Positions 24,857 through 33,047 of a stretch of DNA of 64,000 nucleotides are shown one piece after another. Origin of the DNA: JALZVT01 sp039029135 (GTDB lineage Bacteria; Pseudomonadota; Gammaproteobacteria; Pseudomonadales; Azotimanducaceae); the NCBI GenBank assembly GCA_039029135.1, contig JBCCGT010000004.1, positions 124,001 through 188,000 of the forward strand, written 5' to 3'. The number at the start of each line of letters is the position of its first letter. Within the stretch, counting starts at the first letter, position 1. Both the position numbers and the translations under genes were made by a program. Under the pieces are notes generated by a model. The model had not been told where the DNA came from and did no database searches. It was given only the letters and a program-made list of their open reading frames with translations.

Positions 24857-25935
24857 GAGACGCGGGCGACCGCGGCGCGGGCGAGATCCTCCAACGCGTC
24901 GCGATAGGGGTTGGCCGGTAGTTTCAGCAGCGTGCCGATGGCGCGCTCGGCGGCGCTGCGGGCCGCGACGCGCGTGTCCTCGAGCGCGCCGCTGCGACGC
25001 ACGGCCGCAAATACGGCTTCGAGATCGTCTGAGCTCTTGGTGCTGATCGCGCGCCGGACCAGGTCGGCGTCCGCCGCGCTGCCGTTCGCCATGGTGCGGA
25101 TCAGGGGCAGCGTGGCCTTGCCCTCGGCCAGATCATCACCGACGTTTTTGCCCATAGTCTGCGGGTCGCCGGCATAGTCGAGCCAGTCGTCGACGAGCTG
25201 ATAGGCAACGCCGAACTCGGCGCCGTAGTCGCGCAGGCTGGCGATCTGCTCGGCGTCGATTCCGCTCAGGACGCCGGCGCTGTGCGCGGCCGCCTGAAAC
25301 AGCATCGCGGTCTTGCAGCGGATGACCTCGAAGTAGCTCGCCTCGGACAGGTCGGCGTCGCCGATGTTGGCCAGCTGCAGCACCTCGCCCTCGGCGATGA
25401 TGTTGGTGGCATCCGCGAGAATTGCCATGACGTCCATGTTTTCCAGCTCGACCATCAGCTGGAACGCGCGCGAGTAGAGGAAGTCGCCCACCAGGACGCT
25501 GGGTGCGTTGCCCCACAGCGCATTAGCCGTGCTGCGGCCGCGACGCAGGGCCGATCGGTCGACGACGTCGTCGTGCAGCAGGGTGGCGGTATGCAGGAAC
25601 TCGATGATGGCCGCGAGGCGCACATGCTCCGCACCGGTGTAGCCGCCGGCGCGCGCGGCGAGCAGAACGATCAACGGGCGCAGGCGCTTGCCGCCGCTGT
25701 CGACGATATAGCGGCCGATGGCCTCGACCATCTCAACGTCGCTGGTGAGCTGGCGCGGGATCAGCGCATTAACCGCGTCGAAGTCGTCCTGTACCAGCGC
25801 GAACAGGCGCTGCAGCTCCGTCCCTGGCGCGGTTGTCGCGGGGGGCGGGACATCGGTGCTGGCGATCGAAGTGTCGGCGGGGTCGGCGAACGTCTTCGCG
25901 CCTTCCGCTCGGCTTGTGACTTGGGTTGCTGGCAT
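24853..25935 (-). CDS. ispB: Octaprenyl (polyprenyl) diphosphate synthase
   Basis: 360 residues. It makes the long prenyl side chain of ubiquinone by adding isopentenyl diphosphate to an allylic primer. The first aspartate-rich motif is DDVVD at 122-126, with GGKRLRP before it, and the second is DDWLD at 249-253. Both are intact. The first 38 residues are a Thr/Pro/Ala-rich extension absent in E. coli IspB (323 residues), and no internal start fits better. It is the first gene of a four-gene leftward unit, divergent from rplU as in many gammaproteobacteria. Confidence 0.9.
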   Translation of the reverse strand: MPATQVTSRAEGAKTFADPADTSIASTDVPPPATTAPGTELQRLFALVQDDFDAVNALIPRQLTSDVEMVEAIGRYIVDSGGKRLRPLIVLLAARAGGYTGAEHVRLAAIIEFLHTATLLHDDVVDRSALRRGRSTANALWGNAPSVLVGDFLYSRAFQLMVELENMDVMAILADATNIIAEGEVLQLANIGDADLSEASYFEVIRCKTAMLFQAAAHSAGVLSGIDAEQIASLRDYGAEFGVAYQLVDDWLDYAGDPQTMGKNVGDDLAEGKATLPLIRTMANGSAADADLVRRAISTKSSDDLEAVFAAVRRSGALEDTRVAARSAAERAIGTLLKLPANPYRDALEDLARAAVARVS

Positions 25936-25980
25936 GCGCCGGGCCTGGCTGAGGACGCCCCCGGTAGGTCAAGCCGGGCG

Positions 25981-26009
25981 TTGTCATGTTTGAATTCTGC
26001 CCGTAGAAT
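25981..26009 (+). promoter_or_regulatory. Promoter for rplU-rpmA
   Basis: TTGTCA (25981-25986) and TAGAAT (26004-26009) are exactly 17 bp apart. The GC-rich discriminator TACGCGCCC is typical of stringently controlled ribosomal promoters. The start would be near 26016, leaving a leader of about 285 nt with a CGCCC-TTTT-GGGCG hairpin at 26014-26027. Confidence 0.75.
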
Positions 26010-26182
26010 TACGCGCCCTTTTGGGCGGGCAGGTTCTCTCGGGCAACGACGCCGAGCAGGGCGGTCAGGCCTGGGCAGCGACGGCATTCTATCTCACCTG
26101 CCCGACAGCGCAATTGATGCGCGGGCGCGCACGGTTTGACCGCGCGGATCTTCCGCAGGTGATAGCCAGGCGGGTGATGGCC

Positions 26183-26230
26183 GGATAGATAGCCAGATCG
26201 GTAGCTGGATAGACAGCCAGATCGGCCAGA
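26183..26230 (+). repeat. 24-bp direct repeat in the rplU leader, two copies
   Basis: GGATAGAtAGCCAGATCGG and GGATAGAcAGCCAGATCGG begin two adjacent 24-bp units (26183 and 26207), differing mostly in the last four bases. More GATAG/CAGA pieces flank them. Confidence 0.8.
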
Positions 26231-26302
26231 CAGATAGACACATGATTGACAGGTCATCGGTTCGTCGTCGATGAGTAGGTTTTAGACAGGAGTGCGAGCA
26301 GC

Positions 26303-26617
26303 ATGTTTGCGGTATTCGAAAGTGGCGGGAAGCAGCATCGCGTCACCGAAGGCGAAGTATTGAAGTTGGAAAAGCTCGACGGCGAGCCCGGCGAGAGCGT
26401 GGTTTTCGACAAGGTCCTGATGGTTGCCGACGGCGATGCGGTCAACGTGGGTAAGCCCTACGTCGAGGGCGGCTCGGTCACTGCGGAGGTGCTCGGGATC
26501 GGGCGTCATCGCAAGGTGCAGATCCTGAAGTTCAAGCGTCGCAAGGACTACATGCGCCGCCAGGGTCACCGGCAGTGGTACAGCGAAGTCAAGATCACCG
26601 GGATTTCTGGGTCCTAA
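26303..26617 (+). CDS. rplU: 50S ribosomal protein L21
   Basis: 104 residues, standard length. MFAVFESGGKQHRVTEGEVL is the L21 N-terminus, and the basic VQILKFKRRKDYMRRQGHR near the C-terminus is its rRNA-binding signature. AGGAG about ten bases upstream fixes ATG 26303. It is followed by rpmA, with a shared promoter 300 bp upstream and a terminator after rpmA. Confidence 0.97.
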   Translation: MFAVFESGGKQHRVTEGEVLKLEKLDGEPGESVVFDKVLMVADGDAVNVGKPYVEGGSVTAEVLGIGRHRKVQILKFKRRKDYMRRQGHRQWYSEVKITGISGS

Positions 26618-26672
26618 GCGACTGCTAGCAGCGGCAGCGAACCCAGCAGACAGACACCAAGAGACCAAAGAG

Positions 26673-26936
26673 ATGGCACACAAGAAAGCAGGCGGCAGCA
26701 CGCGCAACGGCCGCGATTCTGAATCCAAACGCCTTGGCGTGAAGCGCTTCGGCGGCCAGCAGGTCGAGCCGGGCAACATCATCGTCCGCCAGCGCGGCAC
26801 CAAGTTTCATCCCGGGGCGGGCGTGCGTGCAGGCCGCGATCACACGCTGTTCGCGACCCAGAGCGGCCAGGTGGCCTTCACGGTCAAGGGGCTCAAGAAG
26901 CGCTCCTACGTGTCCGTGGTTCCCGCCGCCGAGTAA
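26673..26936 (+). CDS. rpmA: 50S ribosomal protein L27
   Basis: 87 residues beginning MAHKKAGGSTRNGRDSESKR, the unprocessed L27 tail that reaches the peptidyl-transferase centre. LGVKRFGGQQVEPGNIIVRQ follows, as in all bacterial L27. It sits 55 bp after rplU and shares its transcript. Confidence 0.97.
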   Translation: MAHKKAGGSTRNGRDSESKRLGVKRFGGQQVEPGNIIVRQRGTKFHPGAGVRAGRDHTLFATQSGQVAFTVKGLKKRSYVSVVPAAE

Positions 26937-27032
26937 ACGGTCGCGGCCGGTCCGGAGCGAGGCCGTGCTCACGATCCGCCGGGCGGTCAGCTGGCCTGCC
27001 GGGCGTTCTCGCGGCACGGCCCGCAGCCTCGA

Positions 27033-27057
27033 AACCCCGCAGCCTGCGGGGTTTTTT
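27033..27057 (+). terminator. Rho-independent terminator after rpmA
   Basis: AACCCCGCAG and a mirrored TGCGGGGTT enclose a short loop, followed by six T. It separates the L21/L27 unit from obg, whose start is 58 bp further on. Confidence 0.92.
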
Positions 27058-27114
27058 GTATCTGCCGATTCGCGCTACCGCTGATCGGACCGCTGATCGG
27101 GTTGGGAAACGCAA

Positions 27115-28296
27115 ATGAAGTTCATCGACGAGGCGAGCATCACCGTACAGGCCGGCAACGGCGGCCACGGCGCGCTCAGCTTCCGGCGTGAAAAATATGT
27201 GGCCAAAGGCGGACCGGACGGCGGTGACGGCGGCGTTGGCGGCAGCGTCATCCTGGTTGGCGACGCGGCGCTCAACACGCTCGTCGATTTCCGCTATCAG
27301 CCGCGCTACCGCGCGCGCAACGGCGAGTCGGGTGCGGGTCGCAATCGTACGGGGGCTGCCGGCGCCGATCTGCGCGTGAAGGTGCCGGTGGGCACGACCG
27401 TGATCGATGAGGCTGGGCGCCAGGTCTTGGGCGATGTCCTGGAAGCCGGCCAGGAGCTGTTGGTCGCCGCCGGCGGCAGCGCTGGCGTCGGCAATACGCG
27501 CTTCAAGTCGAGCACCAATCGCGCGCCGCGGCGGACGATTCCGGGCGGCGAAGGCGAAACCCGGCGGCTGCGGCTGCAGCTAAAGCTCATCGCCGACGTG
27601 GGCCTGCTCGGCCTGCCGAACGCCGGCAAGTCTACGCTGCTGTCACGGGTGTCCGCGTCGCGACCGAAGGTGGCCGACTATCCCTTCACGACCCTCACGC
27701 CCAGCCTCGGCGTCGTCGGCGAGCGCGGCGACCGCACGTTCGTCATGGCGGACATCCCCGGCCTGATCGAGGGTGCGGCGGAGGGCGCGGGTCTGGGGAC
27801 CCGGTTTCTGCGTCACGTCGTCCGCAATCGCCTGCTGCTGCATCTGGTTGACGTCGCGCCCGTCGATGGCAGCGACCCGGTCGACAACGTACGCATCGTC
27901 GAGGATGAGCTGTTCCGCTACAGCCCCGCCTTCGCGGCACGGCCGATCTGGGTGGTGGTGACCAAGATCGACGCGGCGCCGGACGCGGCGCAGGATGTGC
28001 TCGCCGCGCTCGCGGAGGCGTACCCCGGCCGTCAGGTTCGCGCGCTGTCGGCGGTCTCCGGTGCCGGGCTCGATGCGCTGGTGCACGGGCTGCACGACCT
28101 GATCGGCGCAGTGCGCGCGACGCTCGCCGAGGATCCCGATGCGCGCGCCGCAGAGGCCGCGTTGCAGGGCGCCATCAGCCGGGATGTAATGGCGCATTCG
28201 CTGGGACCTGAGGACGATCCGGACATTGACGCGGACGCACCAACTGACGATGACGATGATCCGGATGCACCAGAGGTCGTCTATGTTCGCGACTAG
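27115..28296 (+). CDS. obgE: Obg-family GTPase (CgtA/ObgE)
   Basis: 393 residues. The glycine-rich Obg fold (1-158, with FRREKYVAKGGPDGGDGGVG at about 23-42) is followed by the G domain. G1 is GLPNAGKST (166-174), switch I/G2 is YPFTTLTPSLG, G3 is DIPGLIEGAAEGAGLG and G4 is TKID. The C-terminus is an acidic tail of Asp residues. It takes part in 50S assembly and the stringent response. Length and domain order match E. coli ObgE (390 residues). Confidence 0.96.
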   Translation: MKFIDEASITVQAGNGGHGALSFRREKYVAKGGPDGGDGGVGGSVILVGDAALNTLVDFRYQPRYRARNGESGAGRNRTGAAGADLRVKVPVGTTVIDEAGRQVLGDVLEAGQELLVAAGGSAGVGNTRFKSSTNRAPRRTIPGGEGETRRLRLQLKLIADVGLLGLPNAGKSTLLSRVSASRPKVADYPFTTLTPSLGVVGERGDRTFVMADIPGLIEGAAEGAGLGTRFLRHVVRNRLLLHLVDVAPVDGSDPVDNVRIVEDELFRYSPAFAARPIWVVVTKIDAAPDAAQDVLAALAEAYPGRQVRALSAVSGAGLDALVHGLHDLIGAVRATLAEDPDARAAEAALQGAISRDVMAHSLGPEDDPDIDADAPTDDDDDPDAPEVVYVRD

Positions 28297-28352
28297 CACG
28301 CCGGTGTTCGGGCATCGCGCGCGTACCCGCCGTGAGCCCGGAAACGGACCCG

Positions 28353-29471
28353 ATGAACGCTAGCAACTGTGCCCGTCCAGACGCCGCGCCCTGGGTGTTC
28401 AAGCTCGGCAGCGCGCTGCTCGCGAGCCCGGACGGCGTGAACCGATCCGCGATTGCGCTTTGGTGCGCGCAAATCGCCGCGGCGCTCGCCGCCCGCGAGC
28501 GGGTCGTCGTCGTCAGTTCCGGCGCCGTGGCGGCAGGTGCCGTTCGTCTTGGATTGCCCGCCCGTCTTGGCGCTATGCGGCTGCATCAGGCGGCGGCCGC
28601 GGTGGGCCAGCTCGAGGTCATGAACGCCTACGCGGATGCTCTGGCGGAGCACGAGCGGGCTGCCGCGATGGTCCTGCTCACGCATGCGGACATCAGCAAT
28701 CGGGCGCGCTATTTGAACGCGCGAGACACGCTCACCAGCCTGCTGGACATGGGCGTTGTGCCGATCATCAACGAAAACGATTCAGTCGCCACGGAAGAGA
28801 TCCGCTTCGGCGACAACGACCGGCTCGCGGCGCTGGTCACTAATCTGCTGGGCGCGCGGCAGCTTGTGCTGCTCACCGATCAGGCCGGTCTGCACGAACG
28901 GGATCCGCGGGTCGAGCCCGACGCGCCGCTGGTGCGCGAGGCGCGGGTGGACGATCCGCGGCTCGTTGCCATGGCCGGCGGCGCTGGCGAGCGCGGTCGC
29001 GGCGGCATGGCGTCCAAGGTGGACGCGGCCCGACTCGCGGCGCGTTCTGGCGTCGATACGGTCATCGCCTGCGGGGCCGAGCCCGACGTCATCACGCGCC
29101 TGATCGCGGGTGAGGCGATCGGCACGCGGCTCACGTCCAACGAGCGGGCGCTCGATGCCCGCAAGCGCTGGATACTTGGCCAGCAGCATTCCAAGGGCCG
29201 GCTGATCCTGGATGCCGGTGCGGTGGCGGCGTTGCGCGAGCGCGGCGTCAGCCTGTTGCCCGTTGGCGTCACGGCGGTGAGCGGCGAGTTCGAGCGCGGC
29301 GATCTGGTGCAGTGTCTGGATCCGGCCGGCGTGGCGGTGGCGCAGGGCCTAAGCAATTTCAACAGCCGGCAGGCGGCGGCGCTGTGCGGACGTCGAGACA
29401 GCGCGAGCGTGCTCGGCTATCCGGCGAGCCCGGAGCTGCTGCACCGGGACAATCTGGTGGTGTTCGACTGA
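28353..29471 (+). CDS. proB: Glutamate 5-kinase
   Basis: 372 residues. It phosphorylates glutamate in the first step of proline synthesis. The amino acid kinase domain (1-about 255) opens with FKLGSALLASPDG; VVVVSSGAVAAGAVRLGLP and NENDSVATEEIRFGDNDRLA are typical ProB elements. The C-terminal PUA domain (about 275-360) is present. ATG 28353 is preferred; an in-frame GTG at 28332 would add seven residues. It follows obg, as in Pseudomonas. proA is not adjacent. Confidence 0.93.
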   Translation: MNASNCARPDAAPWVFKLGSALLASPDGVNRSAIALWCAQIAAALAARERVVVVSSGAVAAGAVRLGLPARLGAMRLHQAAAAVGQLEVMNAYADALAEHERAAAMVLLTHADISNRARYLNARDTLTSLLDMGVVPIINENDSVATEEIRFGDNDRLAALVTNLLGARQLVLLTDQAGLHERDPRVEPDAPLVREARVDDPRLVAMAGGAGERGRGGMASKVDAARLAARSGVDTVIACGAEPDVITRLIAGEAIGTRLTSNERALDARKRWILGQQHSKGRLILDAGAVAALRERGVSLLPVGVTAVSGEFERGDLVQCLDPAGVAVAQGLSNFNSRQAAALCGRRDSASVLGYPASPELLHRDNLVVFD

Positions 29472-29527
29472 ACGCTTGCAACGCTTTACGACGCCCCGAG
29501 CAGGGGCGGCGACGGCGAACGGCTCAG

Positions 29528-29551
29528 CCGGCGCGGCCGGAGCCGCGCCGG
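29528..29551 (-). terminator. Strong hairpin just after rpsT, no U-tract
   Basis: CCGGCGCGGC / GCCGCGCCGG make a perfect 10-bp stem with a CGGA tetraloop, three bases after the rpsT stop codon. It is also between convergent proB and rpsT. No T run follows on either strand. Confidence 0.6.
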
Positions 29552-29554
29552 GAA

Positions 29555-29821
29555 TCAGGATGCGACGGCGCGCACGCGGCCGGTGAGGCGGGACTTGTGT
29601 CGGGCAGCCTTGTTGCGATGCATGATGCCCTTACTGGCCATCTTGTCGATGACGGGAATTGCGGCGTCGAGGGCACCCTGAGCAGCACCGGCATCGCCAC
29701 TGGCAATCGCCGCCTCTACCTTCTTGATGTAGGTGCGCACCATCGACCGCTGAGATGCATTGCGCGCTCGACGCTTGTCGTTTTGCCGCGCTCGCTTGCG
29801 GGCTTGAGGGCTATTGGCCAC
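29555..29821 (-). CDS. rpsT: 30S ribosomal protein S20
   Basis: 88 residues, beginning MANSPQARKRARQNDKRRAR after the ATG, the highly basic S20 N-terminal helix. MVRTYIKKVEAAIASGDA and MHRNKAARHKSRLTGRV are characteristic. Located between proB and murJ on the opposite strand, the standard gammaproteobacterial position. Its promoter overlaps the murJ start. Confidence 0.96.
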   Translation of the reverse strand: MANSPQARKRARQNDKRRARNASQRSMVRTYIKKVEAAIASGDAGAAQGALDAAIPVIDKMASKGIMHRNKAARHKSRLTGRVRAVAS

Positions 29822-29854
29822 GGATGGCTCCGACTCCGAAATAAGGGGCGGCGT

Positions 29855-29883
29855 AATATGCGCTTGGGGTCATCCGGTGTCAA
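29855..29883 (-). promoter_or_regulatory. Promoter for rpsT overlapping the murJ start
   Basis: Minus-strand TTGACA (29883-29878) and CATATT (29860-29855) are 17 bp apart. The discriminator ACGCCGCCCC is GC-rich as in ribosomal promoters. The -35 box covers the GTG start codon of murJ at 29877. Confidence 0.72.
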
Positions 29884-31451
29884 CTGAGCAAGGCCCGGCG
29901 GCGGCGGACCGCGGCGCGAACCTGACCCGGGCGGGCGGCGTGGTCGCCGGCATGACGGGTCTCTCGCGCCTTAGCGGGTTCTTGCGCGACGTCGTGATCT
30001 CTCACGCCTTCGGCGCGGGCGCGGCGGCCGACGCCTTTTTCGTCGCCTTTCGTATTCCCAACTTCTTTCGTCGCCTGTTCGCAGAAGGGGCGTTCGCACA
30101 GGCGTTCGTGCCCGTGCTGGCCGACTTTCGGCGTGGGCCGCGCGCCGCCTACGCCGAGTTCGTGCGGGTGATGGCCGGCAACCTCGGCAGCGTGGTGGTT
30201 CTGGTCAGCCTGCTCGGCATACTCATCGCGCCGGCGCTGGTCACCGCCTTTGCGCCGGGCTTCGCTGGCGATGCGAACCCCGCGCGCTTCGATCTGACCG
30301 TCGCGCTGCTGCGCGTGACCTTCCCTTACCTGGCCTTCATTTCGCTGGTCGCCTTCGCGGGTTCGATCTTGAACAGCCACGGCCGTTTTGCGGTTCCCGC
30401 GTTTACGCCGGTGCTGCTCAACCTGAGCCTGATCACCGCAGCCCTGCTCGTGGTGCCGCGTCTCGAGGTCCCCGCGCTCGGGCTGGCCTGGGGTGTATTC
30501 GTCGCGGGCGCCGTGCAGCTGTTGTTCCAGGCACCGTCACTGCGGCGACTCGAACTGCTTGCCTGGCCGCGGCTGGATCTGCGCCATCAGGGCGCGCGGC
30601 GCGTGGGGGTGCTGCTGGTGCCTGCGCTGCTCGCATCCAGCGCCAGCCAGATCAACACGCTGATCGACACGATGATCGCCTCCACGCTCGCTACTGGCAG
30701 CATTAGTTGGCTGTACTACGCCGATCGCCTGCTAGAGCTGCCGGTGGGTCTTGTCGCGGTCGCGCTGGGTACGGTGCTGCTGCCGAATCTCAGCCGTCTG
30801 CACGCGGCAGGGGCGCGGCAGGAATTTCAGGCCACCCTGGCGTGGGGGATGACGCTGGCACTGCTGCTCGGCCTACCGGCAGCGATGGCCCTGTATCTGC
30901 TCGCGCTGCCGCTCGTCAGCGCGATCTTTCTGCACGGCGAGATGACCCCGGCTGACGCACGCATGGCAGCGCTCGCCCTGCAGGCGTTCGCGCCGGGGCT
31001 GGTCGGCATCCTGCTGGTCAAGGTTTTGGCGCCAGGATTTTTCGCGCGCAAGGACACCCGTACCCCGCTGAACTACGCCTTCGCTGCGGTGCTGATCAAC
31101 GTGGTCTTGAACCTCGCGCTGTTTCGGATCATGGGCCACGTCGGCCTCGCGCTCGCGACCAGCGCCGCGACCCTGACGAACGGCTTCCTACTGCTGCGTG
31201 GTCTGCAGCGCGGTGGGCATCTGCGGCTCACTGGAGAACTCGCCTGGCACGCGTCCCGAACGCTGCTGGCGGTGCTGGCGATGGCGGTCGCGCTGGTTGC
31301 CGCAGCACCCGCTGACCCCTGGTGGCTGGCCAACGGATCGGGCGCGCGCTGGGTGGCTATCGGCGCACTAATCCTGCTGGGTGGCGCGGTTTACGGCCTG
31401 GCGCAGTGGCTGCTTGGTCTGCGCCCGGGAGCGCTGCGTCACCGGGTATAA
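29877..31451 (+). CDS. murJ: Lipid II flippase MurJ
   Basis: 524 residues of the MOP superfamily with about 14 membrane helices. The N-terminus SRLSGFLRDVVISHAFGAGAAADAFFVAFRIPNFFRRLFAEG (about 25-65, key residues RLFAEGAF) is the MurJ signature with conserved arginines in the central cavity. It moves lipid-linked peptidoglycan precursor across the inner membrane. I use GTG 29877, preceded by GGGG at a usable distance, which gives the normal MurJ length. An ATG at 29814 would add 21 residues without family similarity and would overlap rpsT. Confidence 0.93.
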   Translation: MSTEQGPAAADRGANLTRAGGVVAGMTGLSRLSGFLRDVVISHAFGAGAAADAFFVAFRIPNFFRRLFAEGAFAQAFVPVLADFRRGPRAAYAEFVRVMAGNLGSVVVLVSLLGILIAPALVTAFAPGFAGDANPARFDLTVALLRVTFPYLAFISLVAFAGSILNSHGRFAVPAFTPVLLNLSLITAALLVVPRLEVPALGLAWGVFVAGAVQLLFQAPSLRRLELLAWPRLDLRHQGARRVGVLLVPALLASSASQINTLIDTMIASTLATGSISWLYYADRLLELPVGLVAVALGTVLLPNLSRLHAAGARQEFQATLAWGMTLALLLGLPAAMALYLLALPLVSAIFLHGEMTPADARMAALALQAFAPGLVGILLVKVLAPGFFARKDTRTPLNYAFAAVLINVVLNLALFRIMGHVGLALATSAATLTNGFLLLRGLQRGGHLRLTGELAWHASRTLLAVLAMAVALVAAAPADPWWLANGSGARWVAIGALILLGGAVYGLAQWLLGLRPGALRHRV

Positions 31452-31452
31452 T
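31447..31452 (+). promoter_or_regulatory. Consensus -10 box immediately before ribF
   Basis: A perfect TATAAT overlaps the murJ stop and ends six bases before the ribF ATG. If used, transcription would start at the ATG, giving a leaderless message. There is no good -35 and no Shine-Dalgarno sequence at ribF. Confidence 0.35.
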
Positions 31453-31458
31453 GCGCCG

Positions 31459-32403
31459 ATGCAGGGCACTGAGATCATTCGCGGCGTTCATAACATTGCG
31501 CCGCGCCACCGCGGTTGTGTCGCGACCATAGGCAATTTCGATGGGGTACACGTCGGGCACAAGATGATGCTCGATACGCTCATCGCTCGGGCGCGCGAGC
31601 ACGATTTGCCAAGCGTCTTGGTCACTTTCGAGCCACTGCCGCTCGAGTTCTTCGAGCGCGAGTCCGTATTACCCCGACTGACGCGGTTTCGCGAGAAGAT
31701 CACGCTGTTGAAACAGACGCAGCTCGATCGCGTGCTCTGCATTCCGTTCAACGAGCAGACGGCGGCGACGCCGGCCGAGGACGTGGTGCGCGATTTCCTG
31801 GTCGACGGGCTGGGGGTGCGCTGGCTCGTCGTCGGCGACGATTTTCGCTTCGGCGCGGGCGCCAGCGGCGACTACGAGCTGTTGACGTCGCTGGGGGCGG
31901 CGCTCGACTTCGGTGTAACGCGCATGCCGACCTGTGAGATCGATGGCGGGAGGGTCAGCAGCACGCGCATTCGTGGCGTGCTCGCCGCGGGCGACTTCGA
32001 CGCCGCGCAGCGGCTGCTCGGCTACCCTTACTTCATCATGGGGCGCGTCGTGTACGGCCGTCAGCTTGGTCGCCAGCTCGGTGTGCCGACGGCCAACATC
32101 CGCCTGCAGCGCTATCGGGCTGCACTTGAGGGTGTCTACGCCGTGCAGGTCGAGGGCGAGGGGCTTTCCCGGCGCTTCGATGGAATCGCCAACATTGGGG
32201 TGCGGCCCACCGTGGACGGCAAGGAACCGCAGCTGGAGGTAAACCTGTTCGATTACAGCGGTGATCTGTACGGCCGGCTATTGACGGTGACCTTCTGTCA
32301 CAAGCTGCGCGACGAGCGAAAGTTCGATGGCCTGCCCGAACTGAAGGCGCAGATCGAGCTGGATATCGGCGCCGCGCGGGCCTGGTTTGAGGGCCGGGGC
32401 TGA
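31459..32403 (+). CDS. ribF: Bifunctional riboflavin kinase / FAD synthetase
   Basis: 314 residues. The N-terminal FMN adenylyltransferase domain has ATIGNFDGVHVGHKMML (residues about 23-39) and VSSTRIRG (about 170-178). The C-terminal flavokinase domain has MGRVVYGRQLGRQLGVPTANIRLQ (about 193-216), FDGIANIGVRPTVDG and LRDERKFDGLPELKAQI. It converts riboflavin to FMN and FAD in the cytosol. Stop and lspA start overlap (TGATG), and ileS, which usually lies between them, is absent. Confidence 0.95.
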   Translation: MQGTEIIRGVHNIAPRHRGCVATIGNFDGVHVGHKMMLDTLIARAREHDLPSVLVTFEPLPLEFFERESVLPRLTRFREKITLLKQTQLDRVLCIPFNEQTAATPAEDVVRDFLVDGLGVRWLVVGDDFRFGAGASGDYELLTSLGAALDFGVTRMPTCEIDGGRVSSTRIRGVLAAGDFDAAQRLLGYPYFIMGRVVYGRQLGRQLGVPTANIRLQRYRAALEGVYAVQVEGEGLSRRFDGIANIGVRPTVDGKEPQLEVNLFDYSGDLYGRLLTVTFCHKLRDERKFDGLPELKAQIELDIGAARAWFEGRG

Positions 32404-32879
32404 TGCTGGCGCGCTGGCTGTCCGTTGCGGGCGTCGTGCTCGCGATCGATCAATTGACCAAGCGCATCGTGGTCACCCGGCTCGACTATCTCGATGAGGT
32501 GCCGGTGCTGCCCTTCTTTAGCTGGGTGCGCTGGCACAACGAGGGCGCGGCGTTTTCTTTCCTCAACGACGCCGGCGGCTGGCAGCGCTGGTTTTTCAGC
32601 GCCCTGGCGATCGGCTTCAGCGCTTATTTGATCTTCGAGCTGAGGCGACTGCGTCAGGGTGAGTGGCTGCAGGGACTCGCCTACGCGCTCATTCTCGCGG
32701 GGGCACTCGGCAATCTGATCGATCGGCTCGCCTATGGTTACGTCGTCGACTTCGTCCTGCTGCACTATTCGGGGCACGTGTTTCCGGCGTTTAACGTCGC
32801 GGATTCGTCGATCTTTATCGGTGCCGTGCTGTGGTTCTTGCTGCTTTGGCGAGAAACTTGCGCCGAGATGGCGAGCTAG
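32403..32879 (+). CDS. lspA: Lipoprotein signal peptidase (signal peptidase II)
   Basis: 158 residues with four membrane helices. The catalytic aspartates are Asp116 (GYVVDFVLL) and Asp134 (FNVADSSI), in family motifs GNLIDRL...VVDF and FNVADS. Residues 10-20, VVLAIDQLTKR, are the conserved first helix end. It cleaves lipoprotein signal peptides at the inner membrane, for example that of BamD in this window. Its start overlaps the ribF stop. Confidence 0.96.
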   Translation: MLARWLSVAGVVLAIDQLTKRIVVTRLDYLDEVPVLPFFSWVRWHNEGAAFSFLNDAGGWQRWFFSALAIGFSAYLIFELRRLRQGEWLQGLAYALILAGALGNLIDRLAYGYVVDFVLLHYSGHVFPAFNVADSSIFIGAVLWFLLLWRETCAEMAS

Positions 32880-32920
32880 CTGCGGAGCCGCCCTTGGCGG
32901 CCCTTGTGCTTCTGGTTCGC

Positions 32921-32976
32921 CGGTCAAAGGCCGCCGGTCAAAGGCCGCCGGTCAAAGGCCACCGGTCAAAGGCCAC
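32921..32976 (+). repeat. 14-bp tandem repeat, four copies, between lspA and fkpB
   Basis: CGGTCAAAGGCCGC occurs twice, then CGGTCAAAGGCCAC twice, exactly in register. It starts 41 bp after the lspA stop and ends 71 bp before the proposed fkpB start. Confidence 0.93.
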
Positions 32977-33047
32977 AGACAGCGTTCATCGGCGCAATAA
33001 CCCCAGGACGACGCGTGGTTGCCGTCGATCCCACATTGGAGACGCAA

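Noticed and set aside
26009..26257. 82-codon minus-strand frame before rplU
   Set aside because: It covers the repeat-bearing leader and the rplU promoter region and has no protein-like composition or ribosome-binding site.
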